64,000 nt of DNA, taken from positions 15,422,044 through 15,486,043 of the forward strand of contig CP099839.1 in NCBI GenBank assembly GCA_030062745.1, written 5' to 3'. A program made the translations under genes and the position numbers. Shown here piece after piece: positions 23,001-33,029 of the stretch (position 1 is the stretch's first letter; the number at the start of each line of letters is the position of its first letter). The notes under the pieces are model-generated. The model saw nothing but the letters and a program-made list of their open reading frames with translations. It was not told the origin of the DNA and ran no database searches. This DNA comes from Capitulum mitella (lineage: Eukaryota > Arthropoda > Thecostraca > Pollicipedomorpha > Pollicipedidae).

Positions 23001-26000
23001 GCACACAAACAGAGGCGAGGCCGGCGCCGGCGGCCCGGCTGGCCGGCGACGCCGGGGCGCGACCGTCGCCGGCGACACGTGGGCCGAGGCCGGGCCGGCG
23101 CCGGCCGGCCGCGTCGTCATAACAAGGCGGTGACGGCCGGCGCCTGACGTCAGCGGCCGGGCAGCCAGGGAGGGCCACAGCCGGACCGGGGCCCGGGGCA
23201 ACCAGGGAGGACCACGGCCGGACCTGACCACATCTGACCGGGACAGTCAGGGCAGACCACGGCCGGACCTGAACGCAACGGCCACGAGCTACTTTGCCAG
23301 GGCTTGATCAAAACTGCAACCAGGGAGGGCCTCAAAGAAAATGGCCGGTCCTGATCACCTGCTGGCACACCAGTAACGGAGGTATCCAAGTCGAGATCAT
23401 CATACTGGAATCCGTCCCGAAAAACACGGCCCAGCCTTACATAACCCAACCCTGAGGCAGCAGACACGGCCGGACCCACTCACACTCGGCGCCCACACAG
23501 CGTTCACCGGCAGGCGACCCTGACTCCGGCCAGCAGGCCGCGACACGGCGCGGCGCCGCCCTGTTCCGAGCGCGTGACCCGCCCGCGGCCGCGTCCATCG
23601 CCCGGCGCTGTCGACCACGGCCCGGGCAGCAGCGGCGGCGGCGGCGGCGGCGCTCGCCCGGCGGACAGGTGCGGGGGCGCCGCGGCCGGCGGCGGCGGCC
23701 GGCCGTGCGCCGGCAGCTGAGGTCAAGGCCGCGGCGGACCGACGGCGGCGGGCCGGCCGAGGCGTGGTCCGGCGCCTCCCGTCCGTCGCTCGGCGCCGCC
23801 GCCGCCGCCGCCCAGGCCCGCCCTGCCCGCTGACACGGAGACCGTGCTCGGCTGCTCCAGGAGCGTGGCAAAACGGTCTCGGCGCCGCCGCCGACGGCGA
23901 TCGTATCCTTCCCAGCCGCCCGTGAGGTCAGCAGACAATGCATACATAAATAATACATGTTGTCTTCGCCAGATCGCCGGCCGTTCCCCGTGCACCCCGC
24001 CGGGAACGGCATAGCCTCCCTGCCAGAGCGGCAAGTCAGCGGCGGTGTCACCAGCTGCAGTGTCCGCGCCATCCGGATGGTTTATAGCTCCGGGCTCTAT
24101 GTTTCGGGTAATGTAATGCAGGCGGCGGAGGCGGCGACTGGATTATCAGAACGTTTCCATTGGCCAGCCACACCGTTACCGACTGAACACGATCCGGTCA
24201 AAGGGCAGTCGGACCATAGGCACCGCAATCAGGGCTAAGAGCATGTATCTTGTCGGCATCCTCACAATCACCGTCACCGCATGGCTTATCGCGATGTCAA
24301 AGGAAGCCGAGAGGTTCGTCCCCGACAAAGCCAAGTTAAACATCGACTGGCCGACCGGTCCAGATCAGCTATCTCGGCAGCCGTCAATGCCCGGACAAGG
24401 TACCATCAACAGCAGAATCCACAAACGGACCGACGCCGTGACAGCAAAACATCAAATCCTTGGCAAACTGCGTCCTGCGTAGGGCCACGCGACAGCCAGG
24501 TCCGCGATTTTAGCGCGGTCCCGTATGTCGGGCCGGTGGGCCGCAGGGATGCGAGTCTCCGGCAGCTGAGCGGGACCAGGACCAGGGGGTCCGGGCGGAA
24601 CCTCAGGGACCGCAGGCCCGCCGTTGGTCGCAGCTCTGACCAGCAGGACCGCCGGTCCGGTGCGTGCGACGGGAGGGCGGCGGCGGCCGCGCAGCCCGGT
24701 CGGCCCCTCCACGGGAGGGTGTGAGCCGGGCCGGGCCGGGCCGCTCGGCCGGCCGAGGGGGGCGCGCCATTTGTCCGCCTCCCTGCCGCTCGCCGGCCGA
24801 GGGGAGGGGAGCGGCCCGCCGCCGCTGACGTCACGGCACACACATTCCGCGGCGGTGGCGGACGCGGCGGCCGCCGGTGACCGGACGGCCGGCCTCCTGT
24901 CCCGTCCGGTCAGCGGGCGAGCCGCGACACGGCCCAGTCGCCCTGCACGGCGGCCAGCCGGCCGGCCGGCCGCGTACGCCGCAGAACAGCGGCCCGGCGG
25001 CGTCTGCCCCGCGACAGACGGATGCGGTCCGCCGGCCGGCCCGTCGACACAGTCCGGCCACACGCACACCGAGCGCCGATACCATTCCCGCCCGGCGGCC
25101 AGCGCTCTCCCCGCCAGTCCGAGCAGACCGCAGGACGGGACTGCGGGTCACACAACAGACACGGCCGGCCGGCGGCGGTCCAGACAGCAGACACGGCCGG
25201 CCGGCGGGGGCGGACAGTCGTTCGTCAGGGGCGGCGGAGCGGTGTGCCGGCGCTCCGGCCGGCCGCTCCGGCGCACGGCCGGGCCGCGTGCAGGGATAAA
25301 GTGCAGCGACAGGAAACTTCCCGCACGACTGAGGCGGCGCTCTGCGGACCGTTAGCCGCCGGCCGGACCGATGACCGGCCCAGGTCAATCGGCGGCCGAG
25401 ACGCAGCCGCGGACCGTCGCCGCACGCCGACCGACTCGATCAACTGTCGGCGTTCAGGGGGGAATCCGTAAAGGTTCGGGACATGGTTAGCCATTCGTGC
25501 TGAGTCATGGGACAGCAGCATCCAAGACTGACCCGCGCTGACCTTGCCAATCATCTGAGTCACGAGTCGTGGGACATCCAGTGAGTCATGACCCGTTGTC
25601 TGTTACCTGGGCGAGTCGCAGCCCATCAATCTCGCGGTCAGAGTCTGATCATGGAATCGACCTGAGTCCCGCGGCACTGCAAAACGCCTGACCTTAACAA
25701 GCCAGCGGTGAGGCAAGATGCTTACACTAACAAGCCATCCGACCTGATGATCAGATGATCCACGGGCTAGCGCCATCCGATATAACCCGACTTGGGTGAC
25801 AGCTTATCATGAAGTAGCCCAGGGCGTTCCTACCTTTGAGTGGGAGCTGTCACGGCTCGATCCCTGTCCCAAACAGACCATGACGTCGTCAGACCCTGTC
25901 CCGTATCCAGCGTCCAGCCTGACCTCGCCTGACCTGGCCGTACATCGAGTCAAGCACCGCCATCACTGACGTACACTGTGACATGACCCGACCTGACCCC

Positions 26001-29000
26001 AACGACCTTTCCATCTGAGCAGTGGGCGTTCTTGTTTCGAGTTTTCGAGATTACCACCGAGCTCCTGTTTAATATGACCCTGACCTGACCCGACCTGACC
26101 GGTGTCTTGCCCGAGTCACACGCCAGCACCACAGCCGTCTACTACCGCAATGACTTGACCTGACGGGGTCACAAACACCAATCCCGCGTCCCTGTCCCCA
26201 CGGCATGATTTGACCTGACCTGATCTGACCGGGTCACCCACCTGAGTCATGCGCCACTGTCATCGCGGCGTTCATGGCGCGGGCAGACGGCGCTGACCGG
26301 CCATCCTTGACACGTCCCCCTGACCGTGGCGGCGGCGCTGTCCGGTGACCCGCCGCCGCGCCCTACGGGCGCACCACGCACTGTCGCGCGCTGGCTGGCC
26401 GCGCGCGCGCTCACCGCTGGCCGGCCGCGCGCCGCTCACTCGCCTCGTGGTGGGCACCAGTGCGCCGGGCCACCTCCCGCTCCGACGATCGCCGCTCGAC
26501 TGACGGATACGCCGGATAAGACACAAAGCATCGGCCAATATCTGGCGCTGCGCGACCGCTCGGTTTGATGTATCAGTGCCACTTGTTGGCGGGCCGGCGG
26601 TGTGGCGGGCGGCCGGCCGGGCGGCGGGCAGGCGGCGGGGACGGCCGCGCGCGGCGGGCTCGGCTGGCGGCGGCCGGCGGCCCTTTGTTCCCGTCAGCCG
26701 GCGCTGACTCGGGGCGGCCGCGGCGCCGCGACACCGTCGGCCCGCCGACTCACCCGCACGCGCTAAATACCAGTTTCGCCTGACACGCCGGCGCCCCGAC
26801 CGCGGCCCTATTGAAACGTCGCGGGGATCGTGGCAGGCAATAATGAGCCTTGCGGGCGGGCGGCACCGGCCGGCGGTTCGCATATCTTTGGCTAACACTG
26901 ACTTAGCGTCTGACGAGAGGCGCGATAGATCAATTAATTACAAATATCGCAGCGAACTAAACCAGACCGGACGTTGATAGCCGGCCGGCGGTCGCTTGAA
27001 GTGGTGAGCGCCAGACAGGCGCGACATGGGGACCGTCTGGCGATGGCGGCCAGCCTCCTCCTCTGCCGCCACCGCCGCCGCCGCCGCCGCCGCCCGGCCG
27101 GCCCGGTCGCATTCCAGCGGCGGCCGACCAGCTAATGCCCGCCCGGCTGCGGCCAAACAGCCGGCGGCCGGCCGGCGGTCCGGGCGCGACACGGTGGCCG
27201 GCACCGATCGCTCCCTCCGCCGACCAGAGCCCCGACCTCCAGCCCGCAAAACTCCTCACCCGGACCACAGCCGAGCCACGCAGACATTTCCTCACCCGAC
27301 CACAGCCGCCCAGACAACTCCTCATCCGACTACAGCCGCCCAGACAACCCCTCACCCGGACCACAGCCGAGCCACGCAGACAATTCCTCACCCGACCACA
27401 GCCGCCCAGACAACTCCTCACCCGGACCAGGACCGCCCAGACAACTCCTCACCCGGACCAGGGACGCCCAGACAACTCCTCACCCGGACCAGAGCCGCCC
27501 AGACAACCCCTCACCCAAACCAGAGCCGCCCAGACAACTACTCACCCGACCAGAGCCGCCCAGACAACCCCTCACCCGGACCACACCCGAGCCACACAGA
27601 CTCCTCATCCAGACCAGAGCCGCCCAGACAACCCCTCACCCGGACCAGAGCCGTGCCGCCCAAACCAGCAGCAGCCCGACCCACACTCCCTCCGGCATCC
27701 AAGCCACGGTTCTGTGTGCACAGTACCCAGACGTGAACCGAAGGAGATGCCATTTTCCCACCACTTTAGGGAATCAGCCTGTAGTCAGCTGAACGCCACG
27801 TCAGAAGGCCACCCAGACCGTGCCGCCTACAAAATCCTGGTTCGGCGCCCATTCTCCCCGGACCAGAGCTGCGCCGCCCAGCAGTCAGCCCGCAGTCCCA
27901 CTCCCCGGACCAGAGCTGCGCCGCCCAGCAGTCAGCCCGCAGTCCCATTCCCCAGACCAGAGCTGCGCCTCCACGGCCAGCAGCGGCCGACTCAAAACTG
28001 TTCACTTTGTCCGTCAAGAAATGTTCTTCCATAAATGACACCAAGCAGGACTGCAGCCCTCTTCTTTACCCTGCGGAGTAAAGATGCCGCCACAACCGGC
28101 TCCCATCAACCAGCGGCCTCATCTCTCACGACAATAAGCAACCACTGGCGGCCCAGCCACCGACCAACTTTGACAGATTTCATACAGGTTCAAGCATTCA
28201 CACCGGTCTGGTCGGCCAGACATTTTTCGACCGATCATAGTTCGGTGCCAATTCAGCCACCCCTCCGAAGGACCCGGGTGAAGAACCCCAGCCCACGTCC
28301 CGCTCATTTCTGGCCGACGCCAATCCCGGCGCATCTCTCGACCAAACCCGGACAGGGCTCCACCGGATCACAGCTCTCCACTAGACCGGGCCTGGATGTC
28401 AGCCTTCCGCGCCTCTCGCCAGCCCTGGACACGGCGCCCGCCCAGTCGGGCCGCCTGCCGCCGCAACGCCACGCACCAGCCCGGGCCGGCGCAATCGTCG
28501 CCAGTTTACGGACGGCGGAGCGGGAGCCGGCCGTGGGACGGCTCCGTGGTGGCCGGAGTCGGCCGGCCGTCCGCCGCCGACCCCAATCAGCCGGGACGGC
28601 CGGCCGCCGGCGCCGCCGCCTGACCCGCGCCGCCACCGCCCCGCCCGCGCCGCCATCGCTCCACTACGCCGCCCTCGGGCAGCGGCGCGCCGTTGCGTCA
28701 CAGCGGCGGCGGCGGCGGCGGCGGGAGCGGAGGCGCCGGCGGCCGCCATGAACTAGCGCGGCGCGGCCCTGCCGCTGTTTACACCACACGACGCTGGGCA
28801 CTGCGCGGAGGCGCTGGCCAAACAGGGCACGCTCAGCAGCCCAGGCAGCTCGATCAACAGGGTGCGCGGGGGCGCTGTACGCGGGTGCTGAGTCGCGCAG
28901 ACACGCCGCGCAGAGGCTGCGGGTAAGCGGGGTGCTTTGAGGTACTGGAATGAACTCACGGTGTGCTGAGCCGGGGAGCTGCATAAACAGGATGTACCGA

Positions 29001-32000
29001 GGTGGCTGAGTGAGTATGGCGCTAAGGAAAACCGTTACACACACGCACAGAAGTTCTCAGACAGGCGCATACAGACGTTCTGAAGTTACCATGACAAACG
29101 CATAATACGTCTATTTGTCCTTACGCGGATGTGGATTTCTGCCCCTTCCTTTTCCTCGCAGTGCTGTCTCGTGCGTTACACTACAAAAATACAATGCCTT
29201 CAGGCAGTTCAAACGATACACCTCTGCGACTTGTACGGATCAAGAATGTTTCGAAACAGGTTATGGCCAATGGCAGCTATGCAGCACGACCGTCAACAAA
29301 TTTACGAAGCAGAGACAGCTAGGACACGTGCTACATTTACCGAGCATTGCTTTTCGTTTTCATCTTATATCAAGATTCCCACAAATAATCAGTGCGTTAG
29401 TTCTGGGATAACAAGCAAACAAAAGGAAACCTCTCCGTTTTAGGCACTTTATGTCGAGGATCCATTTCAATGTTCATTTCAGGCTTTAAGATCCACAAGG
29501 CGCCTTCATCTCAGTCTCCACGATCGACATAACTGGTCGCACGAACCCTGGCCCCGTCACCCGTATGGTCCAAACCATAACTTGATTTCGAGGCCCCCTG
29601 GACAAAAAATGGTCACACGGATATTTACTGTGTACTGCCCGCAGCCCGACAACATGAACAGGTCGCGCCTCTTGGAATGCATCCGGAAGGCGTCGGCGAT
29701 ACTTTGTCCAACAGATGACAATGATCTTGCAAAATATATCTCGTATTTTACAAATAAAAAGCCTTCCAGTAAGCAATGACTGTAGTCATTTATCGCAATA
29801 ATCTGGCCGCCAGGCTTCAAGAACAACAACAGTAAAGCAAAACAGCAAATATTTCGACTGTTCTATGAATGCACATTCATGAACAGAAACCAGGATCTTA
29901 TACACAAAATTTGCGCAGCAACAGCTGTACCGTTTCGGTAACGACATTCTGACTGGGGTTGGGAGAAGGGATGGGTGGTAGCAATCATGACACAAAACGC
30001 CTGACTCACTGAAAGGCTACGCAAAACCATTTTTAGGAAAAAACATCCGTGTGATGATCAAATAGATCGAATCAAATCAACCCGTACTGGGCTGGCGGTT
30101 GGTACCACACTGCTGGGGCGGAGGTGTGCTGACCCTTTCACTCACGAACGGTTGGCCGCATGACAAAAAATAAGCATGTTGCTCGAAAGCCCGTGACAAA
30201 CAGAATTCGAACATTGGTTTCATTTACTGGACTTCACGAACATTAAGCCTCTTATGCCTTATATCTACTTTTTAGCGGCTTTCTTGGCAGTAAGCAGAGA
30301 CGCGCTTTGTTCCTAACACCCACTGATCCCTGAAAACAAATAAGAGCAGGATTTGAAAAAAAAAGTCCACACATAAACATCAGTTTGTTGTTATGCCAAC
30401 TTTTTCACTGCCTATGCGGCCTGATAAGTTGACCCTATTTTTCATGCAGGAGGCCGATTCAGCCCCCTCCCCACGGCCACCATCAAGGTTTTCCGGCGCC
30501 AAACCGTTTGCGCTATCGCCCTGAAATCTGGTGGCTTTTTCTACCGATCGTTTTACACGCTACAGGAAAATGTGAACATCCAATATGGTACAGGGGCGCT
30601 CTAGGCGTTTCCGGGAGGCACGTCAGGTCATTCTGCGGTCGTTTCGGAGGCGTGCTCTCTCCCTTTCCTGCTTTCCTGACGGCGCCACTCAGGCATCTTG
30701 GTAGTTTTGCATGTATGGAAAGTTTAATTCAGATCACAAGCTTTAGTTTCAGTTCTGCTATGTTGAAATCGGTCCGGAAGATCAGCAGATAAGGGGAATG
30801 GGGCGGATCGCCCTCTCCCCAGCACAGACTTCAATCGAAATTCACCGCATCAAAACAGGGTCAAACACGCGCTAATTCCCACTGCTCAGCGCAGGCGCCA
30901 GGGCCAGCCGGCCGCAACAGGCAGGAACTTATTTTGGGGTCCTCAAATCATCAGAGGTATTAGAGCCAAAACGCGTCTGCCGATGTCAACTGCAGCCGTC
31001 CCTTCAAATTTGGTACACAAAAAGGCAAAAAGCCAATGACCCATGTTGACCCCAGGCTACTCCTGCCCACGATTCAGGTCATAGCAGGTCGACTTTTTTG
31101 CCCAAATATACATTTAAGGAACGATTTTTTCACGGGGAATATCCAATTGATCACTGAATGCTTATTAATCATTTCTTCGAACATATGTACTGAAACGTGA
31201 CAATGTTGCGTAGTCTGACCTAAGATCAATGACCCGAACTCAGCTATATTTCTATATTGCTCATCTGTAGTTTCTACCTTTTCCCGTCCAGACAGTAGAA
31301 AAATCCTCATTCTCCGTCAAAAAGAAAAAAATGTACCGCAAACTGAGTCAACCTAAAGGCATTAATCTGGCGAAGTTCGAAAAATCTGAGATAGCAGATT
31401 CGTAGCACCTGGCATGTTTAGAAAATTTTATCAAGAAATCTTGTTTTCCGAAAACGTCAGGCGAATTTAAATTTATCCGACAGGGGATCACTTGACCTGA
31501 CCTAGGTCAGCAGACTATCGTGAGCTAAGGTCAAATATTGTGCACAAGATGCAAAAACGGCGAGCGGAAAGGCATCCAAATTTTGTGACGATGCGTTTGT
31601 CCGTTCTTTCGCAATGTTTGAAAAGCCGAATGGAGAGGGCTGTTCATAACAAGCTTCGCAGCCGGTTGCGGGTTACACTGCACATGCATGGGGAACGAAT
31701 GGCAACACTGTACCCGATCCCGGCCAGTGCGACTGGTCGCCCTGAAGGCGGGCCGCACGACGTCAGGCCAGGCCGGCCCAGCCTGGCGCGTCGCCGGCCG
31801 CTCTGCCGGCAGCCGGCGGCGGCGGCCGGGAGCTCGGTACTCACCGTCCGCCGGCGGCTCCGTCTCCGCCGAGGGCAGGGCGACCGCGCCGCCCTCCGGC
31901 GTCTCCGACTTGAGCGGCGGCGAGCTGATTTCGGCCTTGACGCCGCTACCGGGCGGGCCGGCCACGGCGCCGACGTCCGCGACCAGCTTCCTCGCCTTCT

Positions 32001-32025
32001 TCGCCTCCTTCGGCTCCTTGATCAT
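2766..32025 (-). CDS. lgs: Legless/BCL9 orthologue, Wnt co-activator (whole gene span)
   Basis: This is a nuclear adaptor that bridges Pygopus and Armadillo/beta-catenin on Wnt target genes. Seven coding exons (given separately) join with matching phases and GT-AG borders: 31845-32025, 10605-10703, 9341-9642, 8126-8485, 5871-7509, 5302-5485 and 2766-4724. In the joined product HD1 (Pygopus binding) lies near residues 155-186 and HD2 (beta-catenin helix) near 365-391. The QMEW...FYDDRRRK block lies near 698-715, and the blocks around [17 protein letters not shown] and PSLEFLQRF follow in the order seen in fly Legless. Length is about 1,573 residues, close to the fly (about 1,470) and human BCL9 (about 1,430) proteins. 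Oddities are a 21-kb intron full of minisatellites, long Gly-Pro-Met/Asn repeats, and two apparent one-base frameshifts in the last exon. Further 5' exons, possibly non-coding, may lie beyond 32 kb. Confidence 0.93.
4757..4807. repeat. 20-bp exact direct repeat by a legless splice acceptor
   Basis: The same 20 bases occur at 4757-4776 and 4788-4807, 31 bp apart, just upstream (in the minus-strand sense) of the acceptor at 4725. Each copy, read on the minus strand, contains TTGAC and CTGAT, which fit a loose branch-point consensus. Confidence 0.6.
5302..5485 (-). CDS. lgs: legless coding exon 6
   Basis: A 184-base exon, about residues 862-921. It carries [20 protein letters not shown] and [19 protein letters not shown] recall a similar motif (MPVPSP-QIQ then FEGQEL) in other arthropod Legless proteins, but could not align it. 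The acceptor is ttcccgcag and the donor GTGAGT. It enters with two bases and leaves with two, agreeing with both neighbours. It is less GC-rich and much less repetitive than the exons on either side. Confidence 0.82.
5871..7509 (-). CDS. lgs: legless coding exon 5 with HD2 (beta-catenin-binding) and HD3
   Basis: A 1,639-base exon, about residues 315-860, open in one frame. HD2 is at 7279-7359. It starts [12 protein letters not shown] and keeps the His-Arg pair and the Leu-Leu-Ile-Leu face that contacts beta-catenin/Armadillo, ending MLMPDE. About 280 residues of GPNGP, GPMMM and MNGPMP tandem repeats follow (about 6420-7270). The HD3-like block [18 protein letters not shown] is at about 6307-6360, then QGPPPPYPQ and a Ser/Pro-rich tail. 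The acceptor is gtccgcag and the donor cag|GTGAGG; it leaves one base, giving Gly with exon 6. Confidence 0.92.
8126..8485 (-). CDS. lgs: legless coding exon 4
   Basis: A 360-base, phase 0-0 exon encoding about residues 195-314. It begins [17 protein letters not shown], directly after HD1, and corresponds to the fly segment after TKSFLED that contains NPLKI and a MPW motif. The rest is Gly/Pro/Met/Ser-rich spacer. The acceptor is gtgtttcag and the donor GTAGGT. Because the exon is a multiple of three, skipping it would keep the frame. Confidence 0.85.
9341..9642 (-). CDS. lgs: legless coding exon 3 with HD1 (Pygopus-binding)
   Basis: Encodes about residues 95-194. HD1 lies at 9365-9460: a YMQQQ lead-in, then [16 protein letters not shown] and TIIAYHC, nearly the fly Legless block. 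In BCL9/Legless this segment packs against the PHD finger of Pygopus and helps it read methylated histone H3. The acceptor cgttgcag and donor GTGAGT are clear. The exon ends on a complete codon (YLD) that continues in phase 0 into exon 4. Confidence 0.93.
10605..10703 (-). CDS. lgs: legless coding exon 2
   Basis: A 99-base exon encoding about residues 62-93 (GGKPSSLGG... through [15 protein letters not shown]). The acceptor is gttgccgcag and the donor GTGAGC. It enters with two bases and leaves with one, matching both neighbours (G|AC gives Asp in exon 3). The peptide is Ser/Gly-rich, and no domain is recognised. The exon sits immediately beside a large C/A-rich minisatellite array that begins about 50 bases into the upstream intron. 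Confidence 0.8.
10755..11565. repeat. Minisatellite, about 32-38-bp units, in legless intron 1
   Basis: About two dozen units built on ccagacaacacacagcacgg, with length variants of about 32, 33 and 38 bases. Alternation of variants suggests higher-order duplication. The plus strand is almost free of T, so the nascent legless RNA is G/U-rich here. The array keeps long frames open on both strands, but these encode only repetitive peptides. Edges are degenerate. Confidence 0.9.
11566..12312. other. Intronic spacer between two arrays
   Basis: Ordinary mixed-composition intron sequence of legless. I see no exon, RNA gene or recognisable mobile element. Confidence 0.4.
12313..12803. repeat. 66-bp minisatellite, about 7.5 copies
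   Basis: The unit starts gggacaggacaacggcagga and recurs every 66 bases with few differences; a few units carry a variant ending with gggaaacagcagg. Since 66 is a multiple of three, several frames on both strands stay open for 180-310 codons. None resembles a protein family. It lies inside the large legless intron. Confidence 0.92.
13141..13280. repeat. 35-bp tandem repeat, four copies
   Basis: The unit containing ccagcggtcctgacgacgg recurs at 35-base spacing four times; the last copy is slightly diverged. Intronic in legless. Confidence 0.85.
13325..13700. repeat. Degenerate repeat rich in CAGCTG E-boxes
   Basis: Loosely repeated phrases such as ccagctgatcctgc and agctgtcaaccaca recur about every 55-60 bases. 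CAGCTG occurs about eight times within 350 bases. It may be an old tandem array or a regulatory cluster; the sequence alone does not decide. Confidence 0.5.
13701..15835. other. GC-rich legless intron sequence
   Basis: CpG-rich intron with short runs of ccgggccgggccggg near 14190-14220 and 15605-15640. No exon with a plausible frame and splice sites was recognised. Confidence 0.4.
15840..16185. repeat. Tandem repeat, about 28-32-bp units
   Basis: About ten imperfect copies of a unit containing gcagtactgcacccagtccg and ctatgac. Intronic in legless. Confidence 0.85.
16690..17115. repeat. Tandem repeat, about 34-bp units
   Basis: About twelve imperfect units built on ccagacacgggaggacgaca and ggccaacagg. 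The plus strand is rich in A, C and G and poor in T, like the array at 10.8 kb, and it shares the ccagaca core. Confidence 0.82.
17930..18215. repeat. Degenerate C/A-rich repeat
   Basis: Short imperfect units around caacaccgacaacaggcc. The plus strand is nearly T-free. Unit boundaries are blurred, so the copy number is not given. Confidence 0.6.
19690..20215. repeat. GAATC/GATTC-rich repeat around a (TA)n tract
   Basis: The motifs gaatcg, gattc and tgaatc recur many times in 500 bases. A (TA)n microsatellite interrupts at about 19975-20041. A shorter stretch of similar texture lies at 57690-57880, so this may be a dispersed family. Confidence 0.5.
19975..20041. repeat. (TA)n microsatellite
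   Basis: A run of catacatacata leads into an uninterrupted TA tract and a variant tatctatatgtatata end. Confidence 0.95.
21045..21345. repeat. 30-bp minisatellite, about ten copies
   Basis: Units around ctaccctctgaggcctctac recur every 30 bases, with scattered differences. Intronic in legless. Confidence 0.9.
21535..21690. repeat. About 30-bp tandem repeat, four to five copies
   Basis: Imperfect units around ccaggctgggaaggtggc and ggactgc. Separate from the array at 21.0-21.3 kb. Confidence 0.75.
22512..25480. other. Very CpG-rich legless intron block
   Basis: GGCCGG/CCGGCC palindromes and CGG/CCG runs are dense, especially at 22900-23160, 23520-23760 and 24560-25300. Open frames are many but reflect composition. 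No exon was recognised. Confidence 0.45.
25560..26245. repeat. Degenerate repeat rich in TGACCT half-sites
   Basis: Variants of cctgacctgacccgacctgacc recur irregularly. TGACCT (the complement of AGGTCA) appears about ten times, partly overlapping. It lies in the large legless intron. Confidence 0.55.
27235..27690. repeat. About 31-bp minisatellite, roughly fourteen copies
   Basis: Units around cccagacaactcctcacccg and gaccagagccg recur with length variants. The plus strand is C/A-rich, as in the other arrays of this intron. Confidence 0.88.
27853..27975. repeat. 47-bp tandem repeat, about 2.5 copies
   Basis: The unit starting ctccccggaccagagctgcg begins near 27854, 27901 and 27948. Confidence 0.85.
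28760..31005. other. Lower-GC intron sequence with old dispersed-repeat texture
   Basis: From about 29 kb the sequence becomes AT-richer. The stretch 30.45-30.82 kb ends in a G-run/C-run hairpin (aaggggaatggggcgg then cgccctctcccc) like those in the repeats at 37-40 kb. No exon was recognised. Confidence 0.4.
31010..31640 (-). repeat. Dispersed repeat, copy C (inverted partner of 36.2-36.85 kb)
   Basis: Shared, in opposite orientation, with 36220-36850. Landmarks are gccaatgaccc with cgattcaggtca at the left, aaaaatctgagat with cagattcgt in the middle, and cgcaatgtttgaaaa at the right. Identity looks like roughly two thirds with indels. No coding capacity is seen. The strand sign only marks relative orientation. 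Confidence 0.8.
31845..32025 (-). CDS. lgs: legless coding exon 1 (first recognised)
   Basis: Residues 1-60 plus the first base of codon 61. The start is the Met at 32025, beginning [13 protein letters not shown]. The peptide is Lys/Glu-rich, with a motif like VKAEISSPP that recalls the VKEEP-type stretch in the fly N-terminus. The exon ends at a clear GTGAGT donor in phase 1 and fits the next exon exactly (G|GT gives Gly). An AG nine bases before the Met (exon start 32034) could make this an internal exon; the frame then stays open for only a few more codons before a stop near 32056. The true start is therefore uncertain. Confidence 0.72.
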
Positions 32026-33025
32026 GCTTCCAATCTGGTCCCACCACGAGACGAACTATGCTCATCTGCAAACAGTGCTGGATGGTCACGCAGCGCTTGG
32101 CTATTTCTATTTCGGAAGAGACTTAGTACGTGAGAAATGTCTACGCCTGACAGCGTACATAAATCCCATTATGTTACAAGTTTGATTAACTGGCACAAAC
32201 ATCCAAGCCTGATGAACGCAACGCACGACTGTTTCGGCACGACCAGTCCCCAACGACGAAATGAAAAGGCAGCTACGCCATCGCCTTAAGACGGAAAAAC
32301 TGGAATGCCTCGGATTGCCTGCGACCAAAACCCGGAATCAAGCTGAAAAAACTACCCTGCACGGGCAGACTCCGGACGGGCAGTCATGGACCCAATGACC
32401 CACGCCACATCGACGGATCGATCCAGAATCGCGCGCCTCACGGAACAACCAACCCAGCCGACGAGCAGCTGCAATTCCGCGGACGTCTGGCCTCCAGACC
32501 GCGTCAGCAGTGATGTAGGCAAGGGAGAGCCAAGCGCCTTTTCCTGACGCCTTATGACAAACGAAATGCGCTGGCGTAGGGGTTCGGCCCCGCAGCTGCG
32601 TCCCGAGCTTTCCTGTTCGAGAAAAGGAGGCCTTTTGCTCGTCCCACCCCCACCCCCGAGCAAAATCCTGGCTATACCTTTACGCCTTGGTTCATGATTT
32701 CTTAACCCTTCTCCTGTCGGCACAGACGGGTGGGCGACAATCGTCCCCCCTGTGGGTTTTCTGATGCTGTCCCCTGACCGATAGAGACAGGTTCTTAAAA
32801 CTTTGTGGTGTTTCCTACATATTCACTGCGTACAATTTGCTACTTTTGCAGAATTCTGGATTCCTCACGGGCGGCTCCAGGCAAGCATTTTGGAACGCAT
32901 GTTCCCGATTTTCGGTATCCCCAACGTCCGATGGAATCTCCTGCTGTCCTCTAACCGCCGCGTGTAGGATCTTGAGTCTTTTTGTTTTTTTCTGAACTGT
33001 TCTTCGCAACCATTTAATGGTTTTT
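32026..33025. other. Sequence upstream of the first recognised legless exon
   Basis: No further legless exon is evident on the minus strand. The promoter or 5' exons may lie here or much further right. A stop in the legless frame lies near 32056. Confidence 0.35.
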
Positions 33026-33029
33026 CAAT

